NCBI RefSeq assembly: GCF_036711975.1
Contig: NC_091966.1
Location: 9,245,501 to 9,309,500, forward strand
Length of the DNA: 64,000 nucleotides
Origin: Onthophagus taurus
Lineage: Eukaryota; Arthropoda; Insecta; Coleoptera; Scarabaeidae
Direction of reading: 5' to 3'
Shown: positions 11,561 through 24,130 of the stretch, piece by piece
How positions within the stretch are numbered: position 1 is the first letter of the stretch
Layout of the letters: each line of letters opens with the position of its first letter
Notes under the pieces: model-generated
Databases searched by the model: none
What the model was told of the DNA's origin: nothing
Seen by the model: the letters and a program-made list of their open reading frames with translations, nothing else
Program-made: the position numbers and the translations under genes

Positions 11561-13309
11561 ATCGACCTGATATCATTTGTAATTTCTATATATTTTCATG
11601 CAATCTCCCAAATCATCCAACATAATACTATAGACTTTATATGAGAACTCCTAATTTTGCTCCCCATTAGTGTGTTAAATAATAAAGATAGTCTTGTGTA
11701 AGCATGCAGATGATTATGATAATCCAATATAATCCAATGTTGTTACGAAGGCGGAATGATACAAGGAGAACCAAGAAAAACATTATCATTAATATCGAAA
11801 TGAGCCGCACCACACGATAAACAAAATCTTCCGCTCATTAAACGTGTGGTTTATAATTATCGAGATAATGAACCATCCTATCTGTAACCGAGCGAACGAT
11901 ACGTAACTACACTAAATAAATCTATGCAAACTCTTCGCAATTAACGAGGTGTCTGTGGTAGTTAAAACGTGGTCAAGATAGAGCCTCATCCAGAAGTGAA
12001 CTCGGTAGACATCCTTCCTAAATTACAATACAATTATATGCCAAGGCAGCACAGATATATTGTCGTTGATTGCAAACTTTATCTTGCTCTAAATTGCCAC
12101 AACTCAATCAAGTGATGTTACTTACCTGTGCTGAAATGATTATCAGAGTGTAATATCTAAATTATTGTATCTCCCGCAAAGACCTATCTAAACTTTTCGA
12201 TCTCATACCAGGAATTATTCTGCTCTGGTTGTGACATTTTTTGTCGCAATAGAAACTCATCGACGTCAATATTAATGGAGGGGATATTCTTATCGATTTG
12301 GGAAATAATTTCCTCGCGTTTTAGATCCCTGGTTTGCTCAGAAGCGGAGGATTTGTAATGGTTGTTAAATACGTTATTGATAAATAGATTGTGCCCTAGA
12401 TCATTTCTGGAATTGATATAGTAACTTACAATTAATAAAAACTATAAGTGATTAATCTACTGTAGAAACTGACTAAATTCAGAAATTCACTGAAAATAAA
12501 AGTCTGCCAGAACTGTTCGTGTTACGGGTTGTACATTTTTATAACAAATCCGTCCACCACTTTATAAGGATTTTGTATGTTTTGAATACTTTGTATTTAT
12601 AAGAGAATAAAAAATACAATGTTAATAGCAACAATTAGCAAATATTAGAAGGTGATTTTATATGATTCCTGAAGATGATTAATAAATCTTTTATTTTTAC
12701 ATAAACTCAATAACCTACAATAACTCAACAAAGAAGTTTAATACTAAATTCGTGCTAAATGAAGAAAATATTGAAATACATTAAATTTTAATATTAAGGG
12801 ATTGGGTGCGATTAGATTGCGGACTATAAAATAGCATAAAATTGAATAGAAAATACATTACATCGATTTGTAAACGTTCATAAATAGAACACGCAACAAA
12901 TTGATCGAATAACTTAAATATAAAACTGTAGCAATAACTTTGAAATGACATGATTTAGATTATTACCATAATAAACTTCGTTAATGGAAGTGTTGCACAA
13001 ATATGTGGATTTTTCTCTATATGTAGAAATACATTTTATTATTCAAAACACTTTCAATATTGATTTACCACATTTGCGAGTACTTAGTGATATAAGTTTT
13101 ATTGATGAATGTATCCAAATCTGAAAACTTGTGTGGTTTTTAATGGTCTATCCAGATTGAAGTTTTGAAATGCCTAATATAAAAAAACTTGATCTAAATT
13201 CGTTTTGAATAGGTTCCTGAATAAGTTTGAAGGTCGCTAAATAACTTACGCTCAATTTGTTATGAAAACAACTAAAAAAATCTATTTAGTTCAACACACC
13301 ACCATGCTT

Positions 13310-13920
13310 TATAGATTTATCCAAATCATTCGACAGAGTATGATTAGAAGACGTACTGATCCTGCTGCCAACTTACAGGATGACCTTCAAAGACAATTAA
13401 ACAGTTTCTATCAAGTGAGCTAAGCCCTGAACATAGTTGTCGGTACTTCAAAAAGTAAATGTATAGTGGTAGCAGGTTGCCAACAAGATTTAAGCTCACG
13501 ATATCGTAAATGACCTGAAAGTACAGATCAACGAAGGGTCCGCAATTTCAAGCTCCCTATGAGATACTGTTTAATCGAACAAATTCATGCGTATGGATAG
13601 CAACGTGCAAGTAACGTGTAAATTCGCCCAATAATCGCTTACGGCATTGAAATACGCGAAGACATAAACAAAACCAATGCATGTTAATAGTAGCTGAAAT
13701 GAAGATAGTGAATCCAATTTCAAGAAGAACCAGATGCAACAGAAATAAGAACTTCGACATCAGGACATTGTAAGATTTTGGCACTACCACGTCCGTAGAA
13801 TGCCAGATAAGAGATAATCTAAAAGTTATGCTTACAAACAACCAGCCCAGAACCATATCACCAGGCAGACCACCAAAAAGATGGAGAGACAGCAGTTAAC
13901 TTCTCAGGAGATAATTCAGA
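13310..13920 (+). pseudogene. Non-LTR retrotransposon RT 3' fragment, decayed
   Basis: Stop-broken frames on + give pieces of the region after the RT catalytic core: DPAANLQDDLQRQLN, TSKSKCIVVA, PIIAYGIEIREDINKT and finally PGRPPKRWRDS at 13861-13893. The last is a common ending of insect non-LTR ORF2 proteins. No endonuclease or intact RT remains. It lies inside the Rbp6 last intron in sense orientation. Confidence 0.7.
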
Positions 13921-15257
13921 GGCAAATCTTATCCGGAACAACAGACCTAGCAAATTAGAAAGAGAGGTCTTAAATATGGATTTTACTCGTCCAATTTATT
14001 CTTATGTAATACACAAAAGATTCAAGAATAAGTTAGATCATGCCCTTGTGCAATTCTGTGTGAGGATCCACATGCATCATTAATAAAGCTCTAAATTCAA
14101 TCACAACATTTTGGATATCTTTCATGTTTCCAATTCCTTCGAAACACTTTACAGTTTTTTGAACAACATTGAATAAGTTTTCCACTTCATCATAAAATCT
14201 TGACCTATTTCAGAAATTTGTTGTTTTTCATTAGGAACCATCTTAGAGAAATGATGTATTTTGCAGAACTCTTCAAAACTCGTCAAATTACGGACAGTTG
14301 TAATTAACGATGTATTCATGTCAAAATCAGAGCATGTTAGAATTAGTTACTTCATATCTAATTTGTAGTGTGTGTTTCTAAATATTTAGACATACAACGC
14401 ATTAGACCCATTTAGACGTACATCGCATCTCAAGTAAATAATGAAATAATACTCAATATCAGAAAAAAACGGCTAATTTTACAACATTGCGAATTTCATG
14501 TCTAAAAATCTCCATCTCCCAGAATGTCTCAAATTTTGTACGACTCTGTTAATCTTATTTTCGAGATATTTAAGAGTTTTAATTGGTACACGTTAAACTG
14601 TATATTTCTTGAGTTCTGAAAGAATGATTATAACTATTTATGGCTATCACAAATTAAATCAGCTTAAACATAATTCATTGTAAAAATATTCTGATTTAAG
14701 TCATTAAACTTTTAGTACTTTTCATACTTATTGATTTGATATATTGCTTTTAATCCCAAAATATTTATCAAATAAAACATGAAACTATTTTATAGTAAAT
14801 GATTAAAGTTTCCTACACATAATCGCGTTCATTGGGACCCGTGACCCACTAAATCCATTACGGGCCGTTAAAATCGATACAATATCCGTTTTAATGCCGT
14901 ATTTATACACTTTGCCGGGCGTGATTTATTGTACCTATTGATTTCGGCGCGCATTTGTCGAATGTGACGGTCGCGCTGGTTGACGTATAATCGAAGATCC
15001 TGCCTCGGCGCGGTTGGTGATCTGTTTGTCGTTTCGGCAAACTACCGAATCCAGACATTTTGTTGTTCCTGACAGCACCAATTCGCTGTGTTCAATTTCC
15101 GCTATGCAATGTCGACCCAAAACAATGAAAATTGAAAAGATTAATCGACGAGTACATACGACTAGTACCAGCTTACACAATTCTAAAGAACTCGATTGAA
15201 AAATAATTTTCTAATAGTTAATCTATTTGTTTATTTTTGTTTATTTATTTGTTTTAG

Positions 15258-15299
15258 GGTCCACTGATCCCAGCAGCGTTCACCAATGGCTATCACTGA
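15258..15299 (+). CDS. Rbp6: Rbp6 terminal coding exon
   Basis: The T-rich tract TTTATTTGTTTTAG ends at 15257. The exon reads GPLIPAAFTNGYH and then TGA (15297-15299), in phase 0 with the exon ending at 10728. Vertebrate Musashi proteins end in nearly the same residues, GPLIATAFTNGYH (known from the family). Together with the upstream exons this gives 153 residues of C-terminal tail from the microexon onward. Confidence 0.95.
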   Translation, partial: GPLIPAAFTNGYH

Positions 15300-18200
15300 G
15301 CTCTTGGACTTGTTTCTAGTGTTGTGTGACTCGATTAGGCAGCTAATGTGATGTCAACACCTGCACTGTACATTCACTTGTATGTGTATAATATTAAGTA
15401 TGATAAAAAAAATAGCCGCCGATTAGGTGTGGCCCACTTGTTGTTGTAATGTTTGGTGTTACCGTGGGAGGTCGGTCCGCCCCAGGCGATCGCCGATCGT
15501 CGACGCGACACGTAACAACTTACCGCAAATTAATTATTATGATTAATTATTAAATTGAATATTATAGAGAAAGTTGGCTAAAGTTGTGTAAAATAAGGCG
15601 AAATTTCGTTTATTAATCGCGGTCGACGGTCACCTCCGGAGGCCGCCCCATCAAACACAGGCACTCATTGGTTATAAGTCTTGCGTTTTATTACATATGA
15701 TATATTACAGGGTATCTGATGGGATACATTATCCTCACATATTATTATTATAAGGACCAAGGAGGCAATGAGGAAAATAAAAAAAAATAAAACAAAAAAA
15801 GAGATAAAAAGACGTTACGGTGCATTGCCGGTGGTGTGTAAATTAATTTTTAAACTTTTAAAAAGAGCGTTTTATCTATATTGTCCCCTTTTTGTTTTTT
15901 TGGTTACGTTTAGATAGTTATGTTCCTTTCGATAGTTAACTTATGATAGATTTTTCGTAACGCGAAGAACAAAAATACCATTAATTCATGTTGTCCAGTG
16001 TGTTATTGAAATACCGTATAAATATATATAAATTAATGTATACAACAATTACTGGATATTTTAAGAGATTTGTATATAATTGTTGTTTGAACGGAGGTGG
16101 GACGGAAAAAATTATTAATCCTCTAGAAAATCGCGGATTTATTTTCTTTTATTCGACCTCCACTTTGTGTAGCTTATAGTAAACATCCTGAACGTATATT
16201 CCTGACGTATTATCCCCCTATTAGATCTGTCTGTTAGCACGAAACGGATCTATTATAAGAAAGGTATATATATTATATAAATGTTTCCTGTTAATGATAA
16301 AAAAGAATATTTCTATATACGTGAATATAACAGCGTTTTTTCCTTTCGTTGCTACTGGAATATTGGAAAAACTATTTAGAAAAAAAAATTACTTAACGGA
16401 AAAGGTGCTTTCTTAGTACTCCAGTACGAAGTAACACTCGATACCTTTACGTGAGTTAGAACTTTTTTGATGTACTTCGCCATTTGGACTTTTTAGAGAT
16501 TACCAAAAAAAACGAAAAAAAAAAATTAAATACAGATGTATATTATTTATCTCTTTTAGTACAAAGTAACACCACGATATAATAATAAAGGTGAAATTAA
16601 CAAGTAACAACAACTCGTCGTCGATAAACACTGAAACTGATGAAACCAACCCAATCAGATTTTTACGATATCTTTAATTTGTTTCGAATTTCAGCAGTTT
16701 CAGTGCGAACGCTTGTGCAACGATCGATGATAAAGAATAGTTAAAAAGCTAGTTAGGCCTGGTTTCTGTGAAATCCAGCGCAAATATTTATTGTTTTTTT
16801 CGGTAGCGCCGAAAAATAAAAATGTCAATATCGATGTCAATACACCAATGACTGTGTTTTCTGTTCGGTTTTCCGTGGGTACTGTTCGAAAGGGTATTTA
16901 AAAAAATGTCAATCCAGAGCAATACGGTAAGAGTAGGTAGTTTAATGAGAAAACAAACAAAAAAAAATTAAACAAAAAACATAAAACGATGATGATTCAT
17001 TTTTCAGTGATTTATATTTTGATATATCGAACTGTGTTATTGCATTAAACGGTTTTTAAGGATTATAACGATAGCTTAGCCAATGACCCAATTGGGTGCG
17101 TCGCTTTAAAAGACATTGTGCAATTTTGAAATCTTTCAAAACGGCGCACCTTTTTATGGTCGCTATAGAAAAAGAAATTAAATACAAGTCGCGTCAAAAT
17201 GTAGGTATTCTCTTCGTTTTTCATATCGATACCTTTAAGTGGTTAATCCTTCGGTTATTTAATCCCGTTCCTCCACTTCCCGACCTATCTCGTCTTTAGA
17301 CTTGATTCGCGATGGTACCTGCTTAAATAATATGATTAATATACGAGAAAAGAATTTAAGAATAAACTTTCAATTAACATTCCATCTTTAGTACCAGCTA
17401 ACAACATATCAAAAAATAATGATATTAAAACTCGTCAAAGCAGGATCATCATGTTGGCCAAAAACTCCTGTATATTAGTACCTAAAATACACCGGAACGA
17501 TCCATTCGAAGGCTGGAAATCAAGCTTTTTTCATTCGTTTACGTGCCTTATTACATTTTTCTACTTTCTCTATTTTTTCACTTCCGTATTTGTACTTTAT
17601 AATATATACGTATATATAAATTAGATATTGAAATGATCAAATATTGCTGGATATTTGATTTTTTGGCTATAATTATTAATATATTTTTTGTTATATTTTA
17701 ACATTAACACTGTAAATAAATTTGCTACTAAATCAAAATTAACCACATAATTAATTAGTTCAAAAAGATTTTGGAATGCAATACGTAAAAATCATATCAA
17801 AATTCAATTTACGCTTTTTTCGTTTAATATTAAAAAAAAAAAAATAAGGAACGAAAAATGATAAGTGTGATTGTTAAAATATAACATTGAGTCGCCATCA
17901 AAAAGAGAAATTGGTAATAGCCGACCTCTCCAGATAGCGATCTGTTCCAGAATAACGCTCACAAACAGTCAATTAAAGCCCAAAATCTCTCAGGAAATCG
18001 AAAATTAGTTTTCGTTTCGTTCCGAATTAGTCGTTGCATTGGTACCTGAAATTTTAGGATTTAGGTCGACTAGCTTGTTGAATAACTACCTTGTTTACAG
18101 CCTGGTATAATTTACTATAATCGATATCTATCTACGAAATGTACGCGCGGTGCGTTTAATTATGGAACAGATTCGCTTGGTGGACGAGTACGTCGGAATT

Positions 18201-19406
18201 GTTCAGTTTGTTCGGGATAATTTCGGTTTGAAAATAAAGAGAGACGAACGATGCTTCCGTAGGGTGTAAAAAAAAAGAAAAAAAAGAGAAACTAGTGGCG
18301 AAATACGAATTCGCCCGTGGCCAGATAGTTAGTTGTCGGTCGGATATTTTTTTATGGACAAAATAGTGGAAAGTGAGACGACGTAGCAATTTCGTTTAGC
18401 ATTCGCGCGCACGTGTATTTTAGGTAATAATTAGCTGCAAAATGAAAATAAAAATTAAATAAAAAAAAAACGTATAAATTATTATTGATGACAAAAAAAA
18501 GTATCTCTCGACAATATAAAAATTTACTCGCGACACGACGATGGTTTGTTGTAAAATGAACTCCGAGATTGAAATCGTGGAACTCTTGTTACAATTTTTC
18601 TTTTCGTCGTCACGCGAGTTTTGTGTATAATTCAATGAAAAAAAAAACTATATCGTGGGCCTTATATACACTAAAAATTAAATACGTGCTGTCCAAATTT
18701 TATCACGTTTTGTTTTGTCTACCTAGATTCTTTTCTTCTTCATCTCCTTCTTCTTAAACGTAATTTTTACCAAAACCATTTATACCGTTGTTTTTATTAT
18801 ATTTTGTTGCTTAAGTTTATAGTAATTATTATTCTATTGATATTTTTAATTATTATGTTAAGTCTATATATATAACCCCGCGTAAAGAAATTGTAACATC
18901 GCAGAGCGAACCGAATTGTGAGGGGTTTATTATTATTAATTATTAAATTAGTTAACATAATTTGTATACTTAAACTTGTCCATAACTAACTTGTTTTTGT
19001 TTCTTTTCTTCCTTTTTTTGTTTCTTCGTCGATACGTACGTTAAAATTTACGTTATTATTATTATTATTACGATAACTGAGTGTTGTATACAAGCTGTAT
19101 ATATTATATGGATATAATATACATACTCTGCGTTAGTAAGTGGTCCCGTTCCACTCATATACATATATAAATATAAATATTATAAGGCATCCGCCCTTAT
19201 ACCCATGTTTTCAAGAACCCTAACCCTATCGTCCTCGCGTTACCGCTGGAATCGGTCCGGCGCCCCCAATTAGCTAGCTGATTCTAGGGAATTTTGAGAA
19301 AACGTGTTTTCATTAAAACAGCGGGCGTCTACCGGCGTCGCGGCGCCGCGAGAACCCATACGTAATTCATTGTATTTAATGGCCAAAAAAGGCTTCTTGC
19401 AATAAA
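15300..19406 (+). other. Probable long 3' UTR of Rbp6
   Basis: No gene is visible for 4 kb after the stop codon. The DNA is very AT-rich with poly(A)/poly(T) runs and repeated GTTTTT and TATATA words. An AATAAA at 19401-19406, followed about 25 bases on by TTCTGTGGACG, is a plausible distal cleavage site, and earlier AATAAA copies exist (for example near 15,773). Long 3' UTRs are usual for insect neuronal RNA-binding protein genes. The 3' end is inferred only. Confidence 0.4.
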
Positions 19407-20060
19407 AGAGCAATAACCGTATTCCTTCTGTGGACGCTTGACTTTTACATTATGAATAAATATAATAATATTACTATTATAAATATAATAAACAATTGTA
19501 ACTGTAAGTACGTACTTTAAACGATCAAGATTTTACACTATATAATAACGATAATAATTGAGGGCGATCGGCGTATTGCTAAAAAAAATATGAGAAAAAA
19601 AACTTTAGGACGACTGTACAGATAGAGTTTGTAACATAATTAACGAGTTATGTTGTTCGAGCACGGTGGCTGTGGCCGCTCTAACGCTACTGTGGGCCCC
19701 CTCAATGGTCCGTCGATCGGGGGCCCTTCATGTATATCTACACGACGTTCTATACAATGTACATATATTAATTACAATGATAAGACAAGGTTCACAACGT
19801 GCCGTGTGTATGTGGGAAAAATATAATAATATGGACATTGTTCAAATAATCTTGTGTTTCATTTCTTTCATTAAAACCCTTAATACATTATGATATGAAA
19901 AAAAAGGTAAGTGGAATTTTAAATATTTTTATATTGCACGTAATAATACCTAATAGTATTAAATATAACATAAAAGTCAGAGAAAGAGAAGGCAAAACAT
20001 TACTGAACAACCTGAAGTCTAAGGTTATTACACCTTAAAAAAGTTTATAAGATACTTCGC
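19407..20060. other. AT-rich intergenic DNA
   Basis: Nothing coding is seen. A perfect 8-bp GC stem, GGGCCCCC with GGGGGCCC, lies at 19694-19726 with a 17-nt loop. Confidence 0.5.
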
Positions 20061-21244
20061 GAGGTCCCAGGTGAAAAATCGATTTGTTGATTATGAATAT
20101 CATCTTGAAACTTTTCTCAGTTATTAATAAAAGCATTTTCTTTTCAATGATAATGTCCGTTTTGAAATAACTCGTTTCGTTTTTGAGATATACGTTTTTG
20201 AAGACAATCCAAATTTCTTATAACTATTATGGCTTGCAAGACTAACATTAAAAATTCGTGAAAATCGATTGGCTGGCATATGATCATGAAACTTTTCTCA
20301 ATGGTTAATAAAAGCTACTTCTTTTCAATGATAAGGTTTTGAAATAACTCGTTTTGCCTTGAAGATATACATTTTTGAACACAACCGTAATTTGTGATAA
20401 TTTCATATACCTATTGCAGGATTAACTTTATAAATTCCTGAAAAATCGATTTTTTACCATATCATCATGAAACTTTTCTCTGTTATTAATGAAAACATAT
20501 TCTTTTCAATAATAATGTTCGTTTTGAAATAATTCGTTTTTCCTTTCAGAAATAAATTTTTGAACATAATCGTAATGTGTGATAAGTTCATATTTTGCAG
20601 GATTAACTTTGAAAATTCCTGAAAAATCGATTTATTGAAATATCATCGTGAAACTGTGCTCAGTTGTTAATAAAAGCATCTTCTTTTCAATGATAACGGC
20701 AGTTTTGAAATAGCTCATTTTGTCTTTCAGATATAAATAATTAAACACAATCGTAATTTATGATAAATTTATATATTGAAGAATTAACTTGAAAAATTCC
20801 TGAAAAATAGATTTGTTGGAATATCATCATCGTTTATCAGTTATTAATAAAAGCATCTTTTTTTCAATGATAATGTCCGTTTTGAAATAACTCGTGTTGC
20901 CTTTCAGATATAAATTATTGAACACAATCGTAATTTGCAAGGATTATAAGTTTATGGTAAGTTTATGTTTTGCAGGATTAACTTTAAAATTTCCTGAAAA
21001 ATCGATTTATTGAAATATGATAATGAATCTTTAGTCAGTTATCAACAAAAACATCTATTTTTCAATGATTATATCAGTTTTAAGACAACTCTTTTAATTT
21101 TTGAGACATATTTGAACACAGTTGAAATTTCTAATAATTTCTATATTATACAGGATCAACTTTAAAAACTCGTAACAAATTGATTTGTTGGAATATCATC
21201 ACGATAATTTTATCACTAATCAATAAAAACATGTATTTTATAAT
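20060..21244 (+). repeat. Satellite-like tandem array, about 180-190 bp units
   Basis: The phrase CCTGAAAAATCGATTTxTTG recurs near 20,073, 20,262, 20,447, 20,623, 20,805, 20,995 and, weakly, 21,175. Each copy is followed by GAAACTTTTCTCAGTTATTA, AATAAAAGCATCTTCTTTTC, AATGATAATGTCCGTTTTGA and GCAGGATTAACTTT. That is about 6.5 diverged copies of one monomer. The array resumes at 24,131 after the inserted element. Confidence 0.8.
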
Positions 21245-21253
21245 GATGATGTG
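21245..21253. repeat. 9-bp target site duplication, left copy
   Basis: GATGATGTG directly precedes the left inverted arm and matches the right copy at 24122-24130 exactly. The bases outside differ (T on the left, C on the right). It replaces the satellite word GATAATGTC. Confidence 0.85.
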
Positions 21254-22252
21254 AGCTCTGTGAACCTGGAACCCGAGTTTACGATATTTTGGTTTTATCA
21301 GTACCATTCGATAGAGAATCATTTGTACTCGTTTGTACCACCTTTAATAACGTTTGTACCTTAGAACCTAAAGAGATAACAAAAATTTGAAAAATTGCCG
21401 GAACCCCACTTTTTGATATTCTAATTTTATTAATACCCTTCGGTAGAGAATCGTTTGTACCCGTTTGTACCACTTTCGATTTCGTTTGTATCTCAACCGG
21501 TTCCAAAATACGGCGATTTTTTGATTTTTCAGAATACCGCTGAAAGTGTGTATCTCCGTTATTAATAGAGATATCGCAAAACGGTCGATGGAATTCGATA
21601 GAGAATCGTTTGTACTACTTTTGTTTTCGCTTGTACCTCAACCGATTCCAAAATATAACGATTTTTTGATTTTTCAGAATACCGCTGAAAGTGTGTATCT
21701 CCATTATTAATAGAAATATCACAAAACGGTCGATGGAATTCGATAGAGAATCGTTTGTACCCGTTTGTACCACTTTCTATTTCGTTTGTATCTCAACCGG
21801 TTCCAAAATACGGCGATTTTTTGATTTTTCAGAATACCGCTGAAAGTGTGTATCTCCGTTATTAATAGAGATATCGCAAAACGGTCGATGGAATTCGATA
21901 GAGAATCGTTTGTACCACGTTTGTTTTCGCTTGTACCTCAACCGATTCCAAAATACAGCGATTTTTTGATTTTTCAGCATACAGCTGAAAGTGTGTATCT
22001 CCGTTATTAATAGAGATATCGCAAAACGGTCGATGGAATTCGATAGAGAATCGTTTGTACCCCTTTGTACCACTTTTGTTTTCGTTTGTACCTCAACCGA
22101 TTCCAAAATACAGTGATTTTCTGATTTTTCAGCATACAGCTGAAAGTGTGTATCTTCGTTAGTAATAGAGATGTCGCAAAACGGTCGATGGAATTCGATA
22201 GAGAATCGTTTGTACCCGTTTGTACCACTTTTGTTTTCGTTTGTACCTCAAC
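21254..22252. repeat. Left arm: alternating 145/155-bp tandem repeats
   Basis: The word TGAAAGTGTGTATCTCCG starts at 21541, 21686, 21841, 21986 and (as TATCTTCG) 22141. Spacings are 145, 155, 145 and 155, an exact 300-bp higher-order period. The difference is an extra CCCGTTTGTAC segment in alternate units. The arm breaks off after ACCTCAACC at 22,252. Confidence 0.88.
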
Positions 22253-22689
22253 CTCTGGACACCAATATGGATTAGGTCGATCGCCGATCAATTTACAATC
22301 ACATTCTACATTTTTCAAAAATGTACTTAAACTCCCTGATGTTGCAAATTCAGACTTTTCTAAGTCAATTTATAATATATTCACCTCCAATATTTTTTAC
22401 GTCCACATTTATTTCGCTTTGTATTGTAATATTAACATCTACTTGGTATATGCTTTTCGAACTCCGATTTAATCCCCTGAATTAATCGTTTGTGGGCCCC
22501 ATAATAACCTTCATTTAGATTTACATCTTCAGTTTCTGAAAACGCTACAGTTAAGATATCACGTAACAGGGATTCAAATACTTTGAAGGTAGTACATTTT
22601 GCAAGAAGTCCAATACGCCGGAGAAAGAAATGTTTGACACGTGTAGAAGTATTACAGAACTTCCTTACATTTCCAGTGAGTGACAAGGA

Positions 22690-23620
22690 AATAAGAATTG
22701 GAAGAGACGAGGAAAAAAGCTAATAAAATATGTAGAAGAAAGAAACGACAATATTTGAATCATCAAGTAGAAGAGATGGAAAGGAATTTTAAAGATAATA
22801 ACCCTACAAATGCATACAAGTACATAAAACAACTGAAAGGGGGTTTTAAACCCCATACCACATCGATGAGAGACAAAACTCGACATATAATCGCAGATCT
22901 GGCAACAAGAACAAGAGCAACAACAACCAGAACAAAAGCAACAACAGACGAACCGTCCTCTGATAGAACCACCTACATTACAGGAAGTCGAGCTAGCTCT
23001 GCCAGCCCAAAAGAACAACAAATCGTCTGGATGTGATGGAAAAGCTATGGGCCTATATAATACGGCCTGGGAACAAGAACAACTGTATACTTCAATAGTT
23101 AACATATGGAAGGAAGAAAAGATCCCCAGGACTGAAAAAGGAGCATTATCATATCATCACATCATTGGTGATTATCAAGCAGGTTTCTGGCCAGGCAGAT
23201 CCACTATTTAACTAACTATTGAACCACTGACCAGCTATTTAACGTTACAGGGGAATTCGACATTGATGTAGACTAGATTGTCGTAGACTTTCGGCAAGCC
23301 TATAACTCCATAAAAAGAGATAGGATATATGACATTATGAACGAATTCGGATTTTATTCCCATAAAATTAACCAGATCAGTGAAAACTATAATGACGGAT
23401 ACCACAGCATATTTAAAAACATAGAATCAGATGGCCAACCCATTTGAAATAACACAAGGATTGAAACGAGGTGATGTTTCGTTCTCTTCAATATCGCATT
23501 GGAATATGTCATAAGAAAATGTCGATCAATTCTTCAAACATCTTAAATAATAAGTATGCTGACGACATCAACATAATGGAAAGAGCAACAACGACAGTGA
23601 AGGAAATATTTATCGTATGC
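22690..23620 (+). pseudogene. Decayed non-LTR reverse transcriptase inside the Foldback element
   Basis: Frames broken by stops encode, in order, RKKANKICRRKKRQYLNHQV and NNPTNAYKYIKQLKGGFKPH (the linker before the RT), then DYQAGFWPGRSTI, DFRQAYNSIKRDRIYDIMNE and YADDINIM (the RT catalytic loop, about 23,550). The order matches non-LTR ORF2 proteins, with large internal losses. It is unrelated to the mobility of the host element and may be a captured or inserted passenger. Confidence 0.75.
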
Positions 23621-23645
23621 TCGAAAAGTGGGTGTATCAATCATC

Positions 23646-24121
23646 GGGGATACTAACTTGGAAACAGTGATATTTCAGCGATATTCTGAAGAATCAAAAA
23701 ATCGCTGTATTTTGGAATCGGTTGAAGTACAAATAAAAACAAAAGTGGTACAATCGGGTACAAACGATTCTCTATCAAATTCCATCGACCGTTTTGCAAT
23801 ATCTGTATTAATAACGGAGATACACACTTTCAGCGGTATTATGAAAAATCAAAAAATCGCCGTATTTTGGAACCGGTTGAGATACAAACGAAATCGAAAG
23901 TGGTACAAATGGTTCTCTATCAAATTCCATCGACCGTATTGCGATATCTGTATTAATAACGGAGATACACACTTTCAGCGGTATAATGAAAAATCAAAAA
24001 ATCGTTGTTTTTGGAATCGCTTGAGGTACAAACGAATACAAAAGTGGTACAAACAATTCTCTATCGAATGGTACTAATAAAACCAAAATATCGTAAACTA
24101 GGGTTCCAGGTTCACAGAGCT
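23646..24121. repeat. Right arm: inverted tandem repeats of the Foldback element
   Basis: Reverse-complement copies of the left-arm unit. The word CACTTTCA ends at 23832 and 23977 (145 apart), and a diverged TATTTCAGCG copy ends 155 bp earlier. The same 145/155 alternation as in the left arm is therefore kept with about 2.5 units. Confidence 0.85.
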
Positions 24122-24130
24122 GATGATGTG
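24122..24130. repeat. 9-bp target site duplication, right copy
   Basis: GATGATGTG, identical to 21245-21253. The following CGTTTCGGCACAACTC continues the satellite monomer (consensus CGTTTTGAAATAACTC). Confidence 0.85.

Larger units (their letters stand above)
10729..15257 (+). other. Rbp6 last intron
   Basis: A 4.5 kb AT-rich intron. It holds an inverted pair of CAGTATTTTGATT words (about 10,841 and 10,905), a three-copy diverged repeat at 11.3-11.56 kb and a dead non-LTR fragment at 13.3-13.9 kb. 14,820-15,180 is GC-richer with no recognised protein. The rest shows nothing. Confidence 0.6.
21254..24121. mobile_element. Foldback/Mutator-like element with long tandem-repeat inverted arms
   Basis: The left end begins AGCTCTGTGAACCTGGAA and the right end is its reverse complement, TTCCAGGTTCACAGAGCT. 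The mirrored similarity continues through ACGATATTTTGGTTTTATC and GTACCATTCGATAGAGAATC, then into the tandem repeats of both arms. Exact 9-bp direct repeats flank it. Long inverted arms made of tandem repeats with a 9-bp target duplication are the known signature of Drosophila Foldback elements and fit the Mutator superfamily. The arms are unequal: about 1.0 kb left and 0.48 kb right. The centre (22,253-23,645) carries no Mutator transposase, only a dead retroelement fragment, so this copy is non-autonomous. Confidence 0.85.

Noticed and set aside
21279-22318. Several 75-149 codon frames in the Foldback arms (VQTGTNDSLSN repeats)
   Set aside because: They are translations of the tandem repeats on either strand; phase changes with the 145/155 units and no start or domain is present.
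22698-23036. 112-codon frame as a host gene
   Set aside because: The sequence matches the pre-RT linker of non-LTR retrotransposons and lies inside a mobile element; downstream frames are broken.
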